64,000 nt of DNA, taken from assembly GCA_963747005.1 (NCBI GenBank), contig CAVVDT010000016.1, forward strand, positions 124,001 through 188,000, in the 5' to 3' direction. The notes beneath the pieces were generated by a model. That model saw only the letters and a list, made by a program, of their open reading frames with translations, ran no database searches and had not been told where the DNA came from. Numbering within the stretch: the first letter of the stretch is position 1; every line of letters starts with the position of its first letter. A program made the position numbers and the translations under genes. Source of the stretch: CAVVDT01 sp963747005. GTDB lineage: Bacteria; Pseudomonadota; Alphaproteobacteria; Rhizobiales; Aestuariivirgaceae. This document shows, one piece after another, positions 1 through 8,066 of this stretch.

Positions 1-290
1 CAGCCCGCTTCCGAAATCGACACGGATTCCAGATGTTCGATGGATTTTTCGGCGGTTCGCTTGACGAAATCGAGGCTGAGATGGGCAAAGAAGCGCGCCG
101 CCTCGCCATCGCGGACCATGTACTCACCGTCAAGGCAGCCGTTCCGCCGGTTGTTTTGAGCCAGCTTGCTCGAAACGGCCAGCGCATCGCTGGCGACGAT
201 CGCCGCATCGGACACCGCAACAGCTTCGATCGCCACCACGATGTTGTGGCGGATGATCACCCGGTAGGCACTGAAGGTCGCGGGGCTCAT
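1..290 (-). CDS. partial hypothetical protein, 3' end outside window
   Basis: A frame of about 96 codons runs leftward off the window edge, so the end is not visible. Its ATG (288-290) overlaps the stop codon of the CDGSH gene in an ATGA arrangement, so the two are probably translationally coupled. The visible protein starts MSPATFSAYRVIIRHN and later reads GEAARFFAHLSLDFVK. It has no signal peptide and no motif I recognise. The coupling makes it likely to be a real gene; its function is unknown. Confidence 0.55.
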   Translation of the reverse strand, partial: MSPATFSAYRVIIRHNIVVAIEAVAVSDAAIVASDALAVSSKLAQNNRRNGCLDGEYMVRDGEAARFFAHLSLDFVKRTAEKSIEHLESVSISEAG

Positions 291-589
291 GGCTGTCCCT
301 GTCGCCTCTGGATGCCGCGGCAGTTGCCGAAGCAGAACGGCTTGTTGTCCGATCTCTTGCAGCCGCACAGAAAGAACTCTGCATCGAGCGGCGGTTCGAA
401 CGGGATCGGCATGAAACCGGTTCCCGCATGTGATCCGTCGCAGAAGGGTTGCTTGCTCGACAGACCGCACGAGCACCACAGGTAGCTCTCGCCTTCCCTC
501 AGGGTGACGGCATACGGGCCGACCTGTGGCGACACCGGCAGTTCCACGGCATTGCGGACGCGTTGGCGCTGATCGGCATCGTCATTCAT
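287..589 (-). CDS. CDGSH-type iron-sulfur protein with two motifs
   Basis: A 100-residue soluble protein with two CDGSH-type (mitoNEET-like) cluster motifs, which in this family bind a 2Fe-2S cluster through three Cys and one His. Motif 1 is intact at residues 39-54 (CSCGLSSKQPFCDGSH). Motif 2 at residues 75-90 (CGCKRSDNKPFCFGNC) keeps the three cysteines, but the usual Asp is Phe and the usual His is Cys, so the second site may bind differently or not at all. I chose the ATG at 587-589 because the upstream extension has no family likeness. Likely role is electron transfer or cluster handling; no partner is visible except the coupled downstream ORF. Confidence 0.85.
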   Translation of the reverse strand: MNDDADQRQRVRNAVELPVSPQVGPYAVTLREGESYLWCSCGLSSKQPFCDGSHAGTGFMPIPFEPPLDAEFFLCGCKRSDNKPFCFGNCRGIQRRQGQP

Positions 590-815
590 GCGCAGCCCCG
601 CATTTTGCAAAAGACAAGGGGTCGGGATGCAAGAGATCCGGCAGGCCCAAGACTCGCCCGCCATTGAACCGCGCGTCAACCATGCATCGACGGCAGATAT
701 GTGCGCTCAGTGCAATCCCCCCCTCTTTCAAACTTGCTGGGTTGAGCGTTCATCATTGCACCACTTGCTGTTAGGGTTCGTCCAGATTCCAACACAGGGG
801 CTCACGGGCAACAAG

Positions 816-1802
816 ATGAAAGATACCAAGCTGATCGTTATTGGCGAGAACATCAACACTACGCGGCGCATTCGCGCCGATAGCCCCAAGATCATCAATC
901 GCGGCGATCGTTACTTCTGGCTCTACCAGGGTCTTGACGGCAGTGAGGGTGCCTTTGACGTCACCGAGGCCTATCCTGTCGAGGCCGCTCAGAAGAAGAC
1001 CGGCAGGGTCGGGCATATCGGCCATGCGGTGAGGACGCGGGACATGGAATTCCTGTCCTGGGCGATCCTGTCGCAGGTAAACGCCGGCGCGCATATCGTC
1101 GATTTGTGTTGCGACGAACTGTCCGTCTACCCGGAAGAGCGCAAGGAACACATGCGCTGGCTGATCAAGGCGGCGCAATCCATCTCCGATGTCCCCTATG
1201 CCGTCGATTCCTCTGATCCGGAAACCATCAAGGCCGGACTTGAGGTCTACGACCGAAAGACCAGCCGGCCGGCCATCAACTCGGTCAGCCTGGAAGCCGG
1301 GCGCGACGTCTTGATCGATATCGCCAAGGAGCAGAATTGCATCATCTTCGGCAACGGCTCGGGGTCCTCGGGCATGCCGCAGAACGCCGAGGAACGCGTC
1401 GCCAATCTCACCAAGCTGATGGAGATGATAGACCGCGTGGGCGTGCCCCACGACGATGTCTTTCTCGATCCGCTCGTCTTCCCGGTGGGAGCGGGCCCGG
1501 AATTCGGCAAGCACTTCCTCGATGCCGTGAAGGAGCTGCGCAGCCGCTTCCCCGACGTTCACATCTTCGGCGGTCTGTCGAATGTGTCGTTCGGCCTGCC
1601 CCGCCGCAAGCTTCTCAACCATGCCTTCATCACGCTGGCCATCATCAATGGCTGCGACGCGATCATGATCGATCCCCTGATGAACGATCCCAACGAGTAT
1701 GTCGAGTTCAAGTATGCCGCCGATGTGATGACGTCTGAAGACGAATACGCGCTGAAGTTTCTGGCCTATGTGAGAGGCCAGAAGAAGAAGGCTGCCGCCT
1801 GA
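816..1802 (+). CDS. methyltetrahydrofolate:corrinoid methyltransferase-like protein (pterin-binding TIM barrel)
   Basis: A 328-residue protein of the dihydropteroate-synthase-like methyltransferase family (AcsE/MtvB/CmuB type), which moves a methyl group between tetrahydrofolate and a corrinoid protein. Landmarks are the N-terminal strand IGENINTTRR, NAGAHIVDLCCDE near residue 80, YAVDSSDPETIKAG, AINSVSLE, GNGSGSSGMPQN and VFLDPLVFPVG, as expected for a pterin-binding barrel. The frame stays open upstream, but MKDTKLIVIGENIN is the family start. A MetF-like reductase follows on the same strand after 72 bp, so methyl groups delivered to folate could be oxidised to methylene-H4folate, or the reverse. 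No corrinoid protein gene is visible in the window. Substrate unknown. Confidence 0.8.
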   Translation: MKDTKLIVIGENINTTRRIRADSPKIINRGDRYFWLYQGLDGSEGAFDVTEAYPVEAAQKKTGRVGHIGHAVRTRDMEFLSWAILSQVNAGAHIVDLCCDELSVYPEERKEHMRWLIKAAQSISDVPYAVDSSDPETIKAGLEVYDRKTSRPAINSVSLEAGRDVLIDIAKEQNCIIFGNGSGSSGMPQNAEERVANLTKLMEMIDRVGVPHDDVFLDPLVFPVGAGPEFGKHFLDAVKELRSRFPDVHIFGGLSNVSFGLPRRKLLNHAFITLAIINGCDAIMIDPLMNDPNEYVEFKYAADVMTSEDEYALKFLAYVRGQKKKAAA

Positions 1803-1874
1803 CGTAACCCGTTTGCCGGAATTCAATCGCCGCCAAAGCCATCTGGCATTGCGGCAAGCATAGGCAAGTACAAG

Positions 1875-2810
1875 ATGAACATGACCATGACCGCGCCGGT
1901 CACCACCGGCGTGAAGGAGAATCTTATTGACTTCGTCAGGGGTTTTACCACCGAGACAACCCCGGGTTCAGCCGCCAAGGTGGCGAATTTCGGCGATCAT
2001 CTCTTCGCTGGCACCGTCGTCTACATCACCTTCCTGCCCGGCTCCGACTACCTGGACACGGTGGCACTGGCGGTTCGCTTGCGTCGCGAGGGCATGGTGC
2101 CGGTGCCCCACTTCGCGGCCCGCAGCATGACCGACAAGGCAATGCTGGAGGATTACCTGGCGCGCGTTACGGGAGAAGCCGGGGTTGACCGGGTGCTTTG
2201 CATCGCCGGCGCCGTCGACAAGCCGGTCGGCATTTTCGCGGACTCGATGCAGATGCTGGAGACGGGACTGTTCGACAAACACGGCATCAGGACCATCGGC
2301 GTGGCAGGCCACCCCGAAGGCAGCCCGGATTTTTCCGAAGAGGCTCACCTGAAGGCGGTTGCCTGGAAGAACGCTTTCGCCGAACGCACCGGCGCCAACC
2401 TCCACATCGTGACCCAGTTCGTGTTCGAGGCTGCCCCGGTCATTGCCTGGGACAAGCGCCTCAACGCGGCGGGCAACGCGATGCCCATTCATATTGGCGT
2501 GCCCGGCATCGCGACGGTGAAGACATTGCTGAACTACGCCATGGCGTGCGGCGTCGGCAACTCGATCAACTTCATCAAGCGCCAGGCATCAAACATTACC
2601 AGGCTGCTCAAGCCGACCGCGCCGGACAGGCTGCTTGTCGACCTCGCCACCTACGCAGCCACCGATCCGGCCTGCAACATCAAGGGGGTTCATTTCTACC
2701 CCCTCGGCGGCCTGAGAAAGACAGCCCTTTATGCCAATTGCATCAGCGGCGGCCACTTTGCCATGAACAACGCCGGCAACAGCATCACCATAGAAGCCGA
2801 CCTGAGCTGA
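1875..2810 (+). CDS. methylenetetrahydrofolate reductase family protein (MetF-like)
   Basis: A 311-residue MetF-family protein predicted to interconvert methylene- and methyl-tetrahydrofolate in the cytosol. Supporting stretches are VYITFLPGSDYLDTVALAVRLRR at the N-terminal strand (VYIT replaces the common VSVT), VPVPHFAARSM (His-Phe-Ala-Ala-Arg as in MetF), GVAGHPEGSPDF (the characteristic GYPEGHP-like loop) and FIFEAAP-like VTQFVFEAAPV. Pairing with the methyltransferase resembles the metF2-type genes of methylotrophic corrinoid pathways rather than the methionine pathway copy. Start is the ATG at 1875, though a second Met lies two codons in. The family assignment is firm; the physiological direction is inferred. 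Confidence 0.8.
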   Translation: MNMTMTAPVTTGVKENLIDFVRGFTTETTPGSAAKVANFGDHLFAGTVVYITFLPGSDYLDTVALAVRLRREGMVPVPHFAARSMTDKAMLEDYLARVTGEAGVDRVLCIAGAVDKPVGIFADSMQMLETGLFDKHGIRTIGVAGHPEGSPDFSEEAHLKAVAWKNAFAERTGANLHIVTQFVFEAAPVIAWDKRLNAAGNAMPIHIGVPGIATVKTLLNYAMACGVGNSINFIKRQASNITRLLKPTAPDRLLVDLATYAATDPACNIKGVHFYPLGGLRKTALYANCISGGHFAMNNAGNSITIEADLS

Positions 2811-2811
2811 C

Positions 2812-2846
2812 CGGCGGCAAGGGCCCGGTCACCGGCTCTTTGCCGC
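2812..2846. terminator. hairpin between convergent genes, possible bidirectional terminator
   Basis: The arms CGGCAAGGGCCCGGT and ACCGGCTCTTTGCCG are near-complementary and sit where the MetF-like gene and the convergent activation-domain gene meet, overlapping the 3' end of the latter. There is no clear T-run, so termination is only a suggestion from position and stem strength. Confidence 0.3.
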
Positions 2847-3533
2847 GTCCCGATCCGCCACACTGAAAATGCCGGACCGCGACAGCTTGGGCTTCATGGC
2901 GCAGCTTTCGAGCATCGTGACCGGCACATCCATGCCTTCGAAGAGCTTGAACAGTTCGCGCTGCTGCTCGAGCGGCCAGTCGACGGTGCGGCCCTCGATC
3001 TTGTAGCTGTAGCCCGGCCCCAGCCGCATGCCGAGGTGCTTGCCCTCGCCGGTCAGTGTTGCACGCAGATCGGCAGCGAACAGGCGGGTAACGGCTTCCA
3101 CCGCCAGCCAGCCCGACGATTCCAGGAACAGCGCCTCGATTAGCTCGAAACTGTCGATGTATTGGCGCACTTGCGCATCCAGCCGCTCGCCCGTCGTAAG
3201 GAGAAAGGCGATCACCTCGCTGCTGTAGGGCGCATAGCGATCGAATATCTCGCTCGAAAAGACAATGCCGTTGTCCAGGCGGAGCTCGCTTGCGGTTACC
3301 TCGGCCACCGGCAGGCGCAGGTAATGCACTTCTGCATCGATGAGCGTCTCGGCTTCCTTCGAGAGCCGGTTTGCCGCCTCCACGATGTCGGGGCGCACCC
3401 GCGCGGCATCGCGATAGCCGTGCACCCGCAGGACCTGTTCCGGCCTGATGGCGACGGCTTGTGGCTGGAAAATCCGTGGCGACAGTACGCCGGCCTTCGG
3501 TGTGCAAGGTTTGTCGATGGTGCCGTCTGCCAA
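2829..3533 (-). CDS. stand-alone methionine-synthase activation-domain-like protein
   Basis: A 234-residue protein whose C-terminal half resembles the S-adenosylmethionine-binding activation domain of cobalamin-dependent methionine synthase (MetH): MRLGPGYSYKIEGRTVDWPL (family R-x-x-PGY motif, about residues 172-191), then a QRELFKLF helix, MLESCAMKPKLSRSGIFSV (family 'M-P-x-KS-SG' motif). It lacks the catalytic MetH modules, so it cannot itself be a methionine synthase. In this family such proteins are proposed to support reductive reactivation of a corrinoid methyl carrier. It faces the methyltransferase/MetF pair, which fits a corrinoid-dependent demethylation pathway. The role is inferred from family and context. 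Confidence 0.65.
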   Translation of the reverse strand: MADGTIDKPCTPKAGVLSPRIFQPQAVAIRPEQVLRVHGYRDAARVRPDIVEAANRLSKEAETLIDAEVHYLRLPVAEVTASELRLDNGIVFSSEIFDRYAPYSSEVIAFLLTTGERLDAQVRQYIDSFELIEALFLESSGWLAVEAVTRLFAADLRATLTGEGKHLGMRLGPGYSYKIEGRTVDWPLEQQRELFKLFEGMDVPVTMLESCAMKPKLSRSGIFSVADRDAAKSR

Positions 3534-3745
3534 TGCTTCAGGATCGGTGGGTGATAGTCTCTTATGGGTATAGCAAATCGATTTGCAGGGAGCGTGATAT
3601 TTTTAGAACACCCCCGCGCACCTCAGTCGCTGCCATCGACGGCGGCTTGCCGGCCCGTTGGCCGCAAAGGCACCCGATCCCCTTGGTTTTCGCTGGAGCC
3701 TGATGCCCCTGCGTTGTCAGGCCCGCTACTTTGCCTGCGACCAGC

Positions 3746-4126
3746 TCAGTTTTTCGCGCCTGCTACGCCTTCGGCTGCCACGCCGCCGCCATACCGGGCC
3801 TCGAGAATCTGTTCCGGCGTCATGAATTTGGCGATGAAGTCGCGGCGGTGGGCCGCCTTGCTGTTGCCCTGCGCTGCCGCCCGATTGAACCACCTGTAGG
3901 CGAACACATAGACGTAATCGCGCGGCACGCCGCGTCCTTCGTAGTACATGACGCCGATGTCGTACTGCGCCTCGGCATTTCCCTTTTCGGCGAGAGGCAG
4001 CCACAGCTTGAACGCCGTGGCATAGTCGCCCCGCTCATAGGCTGCCTTCCCGTCCTCATACGGCCCCGCCATCGCGGCGCCTGCCATCGACACAAGAAGG
4101 CACGCTGTCAGCAGTCGCACCAGCAT
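3746..4126 (-). CDS. secreted Sel1-like/TPR repeat protein
   Basis: A 126-residue protein with an N-terminal signal peptide (MLVRLLTACLLVSMAGAAMA, cleavage near residue 20). It is followed by Sel1-type repeats: GPYEDGKAAYERGDYATAFK, then AEAQYDIGVMYYEGRGVPRD and AYRWFNRAAAQGNSKAA. Such repeats bind other proteins and usually act in the periplasm. An upstream in-frame Met would add 41 residues translated from a palindromic repeat (4151-4223), so I prefer the start with the signal peptide. No operon partner is evident. Confidence 0.75.
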   Translation of the reverse strand: MLVRLLTACLLVSMAGAAMAGPYEDGKAAYERGDYATAFKLWLPLAEKGNAEAQYDIGVMYYEGRGVPRDYVYVFAYRWFNRAAAQGNSKAAHRRDFIAKFMTPEQILEARYGGGVAAEGVAGAKN

Positions 4127-4150
4127 GATCCTCGCCCCCGGGCAATCGTG

Positions 4151-4223
4151 GCCCGGATGGAGCGCAGCGAAATCCGGGAACGGCCGGCCGGTCACCCCGG
4201 ATTTCGCTACGCTCCATCCGGGC
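4151..4223. repeat. REP-like inverted repeat
   Basis: Two arms of about 25 bp, CCCGGATGGAGCGCAGCGAA (4151 onward) and the near-complement ending CTACGCTCCATCCGGG (to 4223), enclose a short GC-rich spacer. It lies immediately upstream of the Sel1-like gene and looks like a dispersed intergenic palindrome. Confidence 0.7.
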
Positions 4224-4269
4224 TGGTCGCTTGGCATCAACGGCGGCATGTCCAGGCCGCCCGGTCGGC

Positions 4270-5061
4270 CTACAGGATGAAGTCCGACACGACGAGAGAT
4301 GTCACGTGGTGCAGCAGGATCGTCAACTCCGGCGTCAGATCGCCGCTGATATTGACTTCGACCTTCGCATCGGTGCCATCAGTGGAATAGTGCACCTGTC
4401 CCACGCCGGTAAAGGCGCCCGTACCGATGAAATTCAGCGTGCCGGCAAACGCGCCCGCCAGGTTGATCTTGTCAAGGTCGGAGTGTTTGAAGTCGACGAT
4501 GAGGTCGGCGGCGGGTCCGTCGCTTGCACTGAAGACAAACTGATCGGCACCGGTGCTCCCGATCAGCGTATCGGCCCCGGTTCCGCCAGCCAGGGTATCG
4601 TTGCCGTCCCCTCCAGCCAGCAGATCGGCTCCGGCCTGTCCCATCAAATGGTCGTTATTTGCGCCCCCGAGCAGAACGTCATTGCCAGCGCCGCCATACA
4701 ACAGGTCGTTTCCGGCGCCGCCCGTCATGATATCGTTGCCGCCATTGCCGTAGATCTTGTCGACGCCGTCCCCACCATCGAGGGCGTCATTGCCTGCCCC
4801 ACCCTTCAGTATGTCGTTGCCTGCGCTGCCGTAAAGCGTGTCATTTCCCGCCCCGCCCAGCAGCAGGTCGATATTGGAACCGCCGGCCAGTAAGTCGTTA
4901 CCTGCGCCGCCATCGAGCGTGTTGTTGCCATCGCCGCCGAATATGATGTCAGCCCCGGCATCTCCCGTGACACTGTCATCGCCGGCTCCAGCAAGAATGA
5001 GGTCCGCGTCGATTGTGCCCAGGATCGTGTCGTCACCGATCGTGCCATATTTGGTAGACAT
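4270..5061 (-). CDS. RTX (hemolysin-type calcium-binding) repeat protein, type I secretion substrate
   Basis: A 263-residue protein made almost wholly of glycine-aspartate nonapeptide repeats of the GGxGxDxLx type (for example GGAGNDLLAGG, GGAGNDTLYGSAGND, GGDGNDTLAGG). These form Ca2+-binding parallel beta-rolls outside the cell. There is no N-terminal signal peptide. The C-terminus (TSLVVSDFIL) has the hydrophobic, acidic-then-aliphatic end typical of type I secretion signals. No ABC/HlyD secretion genes are in the window. It is short for the family and has no enzymatic domain, so it may be a surface-layer-like or accessory protein. A second RTX gene lies at 25482-26807. Confidence 0.85.
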   Translation of the reverse strand: MSTKYGTIGDDTILGTIDADLILAGAGDDSVTGDAGADIIFGGDGNNTLDGGAGNDLLAGGSNIDLLLGGAGNDTLYGSAGNDILKGGAGNDALDGGDGVDKIYGNGGNDIMTGGAGNDLLYGGAGNDVLLGGANNDHLMGQAGADLLAGGDGNDTLAGGTGADTLIGSTGADQFVFSASDGPAADLIVDFKHSDLDKINLAGAFAGTLNFIGTGAFTGVGQVHYSTDGTDAKVEVNISGDLTPELTILLHHVTSLVVSDFIL

Positions 5062-5285
5062 TGCTTTGTCCTCATGACTGAAAATGACGAACAGCCAAAG
5101 CCGCTCGCCATCTGTTGATTAGTTCGGCTCTGTGCATCTTTTATCTGATACATCAAAGCCGCATCACTCTTGCGCGGATGCAATATTGATCGAGACTTCC
5201 TCGATCTATCGTCACTTGGCAACCAATCTGGACCATTTCGATCTTTCCAGCAAGGCCAGGCGCCGGCAGTGCAGACGCACAGCAC

Positions 5286-5370
5286 GAGCCGCTCAGTCAT
5301 GTCAGCCGTCAAAGCCATATCAGCACTGCAGCAGGGGCTTTTCGCCTCCCCGTGGCTCCCTGAGAGGCTC
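5286..5370. repeat. 85 bp palindromic element, copy 1
   Basis: Bounded by inverted ends GAGCCGCTCAG (5286-5296) and CTGAGAGGCTC (5360-5370), which match at 10 of 11 positions as inverted repeats. A related element in the same orientation lies at 25244-25329; both begin with a shared stretch GTCAGCC(G/A)TCAAAGCCAT and end with GTGGCTCCCTGAGAGG. It lies upstream of the RTX gene at 4270-5061. It may be a small non-autonomous mobile element. The remaining bases between 5062 and 5383 show nothing else I can support. Confidence 0.55.
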
Positions 5371-5387
5371 AATGCGATTAGACCTAG

Positions 5388-6895
5388 CAGGCTGTTGAAA
5401 AAGGGGCCTCGCGACTGGGCTTGGGTTGTGATTCACTCTTTGGATGGAAGATCGGGAGGGTGAGTCGTGAAGGGCGGGGATGATCGGTCGGCTGAGCTTT
5501 TCAGCTATGTTGACCTGGAGGCTCGGGTTCTGCGGGACCACCCGCTGCGGGCGATCCGGTCGATCGTGAACGAGGCGCTGGCTGCGCTGACGGGGGAGTT
5601 CACGGGGCTGTAAGCGCGTATCGGTCGGCCGTCGATTGCGCCGGAGAAGCTGCTGCGGGCCATGCTGCTGCAGGCGTTCTATTCGATCCGCTCGGAGCGG
5701 CAGTTGATGGAGCGGCGGGAATACGATCTTCTGTTCCGCTGGTTTGTCGGGATCGGCGTTGATGATGCGGCGTGGAATCACTCGACGTTTTCGAAGAATC
5801 GCGACCGGCTGCTTGATGGCGATATTGCCGTGAAGTTCCTGAACGCCGTGCTGGCGCGACCGCGGGTCGGGAGGTTGCTGTCCAGCGAGCACTTCTCGGT
5901 TGACGGCACGCTGATCGAGGCCTGGGCCTCGATGAAGAGCTTCGAGCCGCGGGATGGCGGCGAGGAGCCGCCGTCGGGCGGCGGGCGCAATGGCGAGGCG
6001 GACTTGCGTGGCCGCAAGCGATCGAACGAGACCCATGCCTCGACCACCGATCCCGATGCCCGGCCATGCCGCAAGGGTACGGGCAAGGAGGCCAGGCTGT
6101 GCTTCATGGGTCACGGCCTGATGGAGAACCGGTCGGGGCTGCTGGTGGATGCCTGCCTGACGCCGGCCGATGGCCATGCCGAGCGGGTGGCGGCACTGGT
6201 CATGATCGAGGCCCATGGCGAGAGGCCGCGGGCCATCACGCTGGGCGCCGACAAGGGTTATGACGCCGAGGACTTCGTCAACGAACTGCGCTCCCTGCGC
6301 GTCACGCCGCATGTGGCCCAGAACAATGGCAGGCGAAGATCGGCCATCGACGAGCGCACGACACGGCATGGCGGCTACGCCATCAGCCAGCGCATCCGCA
6401 AACGGATCGAGGAGGCCTTTGGCTGGATCAAGACCATCGCCGGCCAGGACAAGACGAGCTTCAGAGGGCTCGACCGCGTCGGCTTTGCCTTCACCTTCGC
6501 CGCCGCAGCCTACAATCTGGTGCGCCTGCCCAGACTGCTGGCGGATATGCCGACATGACGGCTCCCGCAGGCTGCCAGTTGATCGGGCACTGGCGCATCG
6601 TCGAGGCCGACCTGTGGGATCGCGACTATCTCGATCTGGTCGCACCCGCCTCTTTCACCATTGGCGCTGCTGGTCACGGCGAGATCGCTTTCGGTGCCAT
6701 GCAGGCAGGGCTCGATCTCGAATACAGCCCCACCATGGTCTTCTTCACCTGGGCCGGGTTCGACGAGATGGACGAGGTCAACGGTTCAGGCACCGCCGAA
6801 TTGCTCGACGACGGCTCGCTCGAGTTCGAGTTCGAATACCATCTCGGTGACGAGGCCATACTCAAGGCCGGACGCGCGACTTCTTCAACAGCCTG
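5388..6895 (+). mobile_element. IS5-family insertion sequence with passenger gene
   Basis: A 1508 bp element bounded by inverted repeats CAGGCTGTTGAAAAAGG (left, from 5388) and its partner CAGGCTGTTGAAGAAG (right, on the minus strand ending at 6895). It is flanked on both sides by CTAG (5384-5387 and 6896-6899), read as a 4 bp target duplication. It carries a DDE transposase with an internal stop and a second ORF overlapping the transposase stop. The element lies between the RTX gene and the TRAP operon. Confidence 0.85.
5467..6558 (+). pseudogene. IS5-family transposase, interrupted by an in-frame stop
   Basis: The frame starts with GTG at 5467 and encodes a DDE transposase: N-terminal DHPLRAIRSIVNEAL, then GRPSIAPEKLLRAMLLQ, FSVDGTLIEAWASMKSF (first acidic residue), LGADKGYDAEDFV (second) and RIEEAFGWIKTIAG (DDE Glu region). 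A TAA at 5611-5613 (codon 49) interrupts it at a position where the family has Tyr (GLY-ARIGRPS), consistent with a single C-to-A change. Translation restarting at the Met at 5662 would lose about 65 N-terminal residues. I therefore treat it as probably inactive, although a restart or sequencing error cannot be excluded. Confidence 0.85.
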
Positions 6896-6899
6896 CTAG
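6555..6899 (+). CDS. IS passenger protein of unknown function
   Basis: A 114-residue acidic protein whose ATG overlaps the transposase stop (ATGA at 6555-6558) and whose TAG stop lies inside the CTAG target duplication at the right end, so the gene fills the element exactly. The protein starts MTAPAGCQLIGHWRIVEADL, continues LDLVAPASFTIGAAGHGEIA and has an acidic C-terminal half (ELLDDGSLEFEFEYHLGDE). It has no signal peptide or membrane segment. I recall similar ORFs beside IS5-type transposases in related bacteria, but no known function. The C-terminal residues are encoded by the inverted repeat. Confidence 0.65.
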   Translation: MTAPAGCQLIGHWRIVEADLWDRDYLDLVAPASFTIGAAGHGEIAFGAMQAGLDLEYSPTMVFFTWAGFDEMDEVNGSGTAELLDDGSLEFEFEYHLGDEAILKAGRATSSTAC

Positions 6900-7019
6900 T
6901 GGCTTTGGGGCTTGGAAATATGAGCGTTGGGCAATGGCTGGCTGTGCCTTGTTCGGGTGAGCCGCCCGACTCGCGAAAACCAAAAGGCACACATTCCGCA
7001 ACCCTCACAGGGAGGAAAG

Positions 7020-8013
7020 ATGAAAAAGCGCCTGATCGCCGCCGCCGCGGCTGCTCTGCTCGCCGTGAGTTCGCTCGCCGCAACGGCTGCCGAAACCACC
7101 ATGCGCATAACGTTGCAACTGCCTATGAAGAGCCATCTCGGCCAGAACCTGCTACTGTTCAAGAACGAGGTGGAGAAGAATTCGGGTGGCGCGATCAAGG
7201 TGGAAATCTACGATTCCGCCCAGCTCTACAAGGACAAGGAGGTTCCGCAAGCCGTGGGTTCAGGCGCCATCGAGGCCGGCGTTGCCTCGCTCACCCGCTA
7301 TGTCGGCGATATTACGGCCGTCGACGTCTTCTACCAACCCTTCCTTTTTGACAGCGAAGCCAAGGTGCGCAAGGCCGTGGCGCCCGGCTCGGCGGTGCGC
7401 GGGCCGATCGACGAGGCCATCAAGAAAACCGGCTCGACCGTCCTGTGGTGGCAGGCCTATGGCGGCGCCATCATGCTGTCCAAGAGCGGCCCCATCAGGA
7501 CGCCGGCCTATATGAAGGGCAAGAAGGTGCGTGTGTTCTCCAAGACCCTTGGCGATTTCGTCGAGGCAGCGGGCGGATCGCCCACCATCATTTCAGGCTC
7601 GGAACAGTATCTCGCCTATCAGCGCGGCACCGTCGACATCGGCATGACCGGCGTATCGGGCGTCAAGTCGCGCAAGCTATGGGAAGTGATGAACACCATC
7701 ACCGAGACCAACAATGCCGACATCGAATTCATCGTGGTGGCCAACAACGACTGGTGGAATGGTTTGAGCGACGGCGACAGGGCGATTATCAAGGCAGCCG
7801 CCGCCAAGGCGGAGACGTCGGTGCGCGATGCCATGTCCGCCATTGAGGCCAAGGCCTACGATGCGGCCAAGGAGCATGGCATGAAGGTCTTACAAGCCCT
7901 CACCCGACGAGATCGCGCAATGGAAGGCGGTCTCCAAGCCCGTCTATGACAAGTTCATTTCGAAGACCGGCGACATGGGCAAGAAGATGCTCGAGGCGGC
8001 CCGCACCTACTGA
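7020..8013 (+). pseudogene. dctP: TRAP transporter substrate-binding protein DctP, 3' frameshift
   Basis: Periplasmic solute-binding subunit of a TRAP transporter. It starts at ATG 7020 behind a clear GGGAGG ribosome site and has a signal peptide (MKKRLIAAAAAALLAVSSLA). DctP landmarks are VEIYDSAQLYKDKEVPQAV, WWQAYGGAIMLSK and VDIGMTGVSGVKS. Near residue 290 the frame breaks: GTCTTACAAGCCC at 7887-7899 reads as VYKPSPDEIAQWK if one T is removed (7890/7891), giving the expected C-terminus ending LEAARTY with a stop at 8011-8013. As written, it ends early in an unrelated tail. Either a real single-base insertion or a sequencing error; the damaged dctM downstream favours decay. Confidence 0.85.
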
Positions 8014-8066
8014 CCCACCAAGAGTGGCCGCGTTCCTTTGCCGGGGAGCGCGGCCGGGCGATCCCC

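Noticed and set aside
771..1826. 351-codon minus-strand frame opposite the methyltransferase
   Set aside because: No motif and atypical composition; the plus strand encodes a complete pterin-binding barrel protein.
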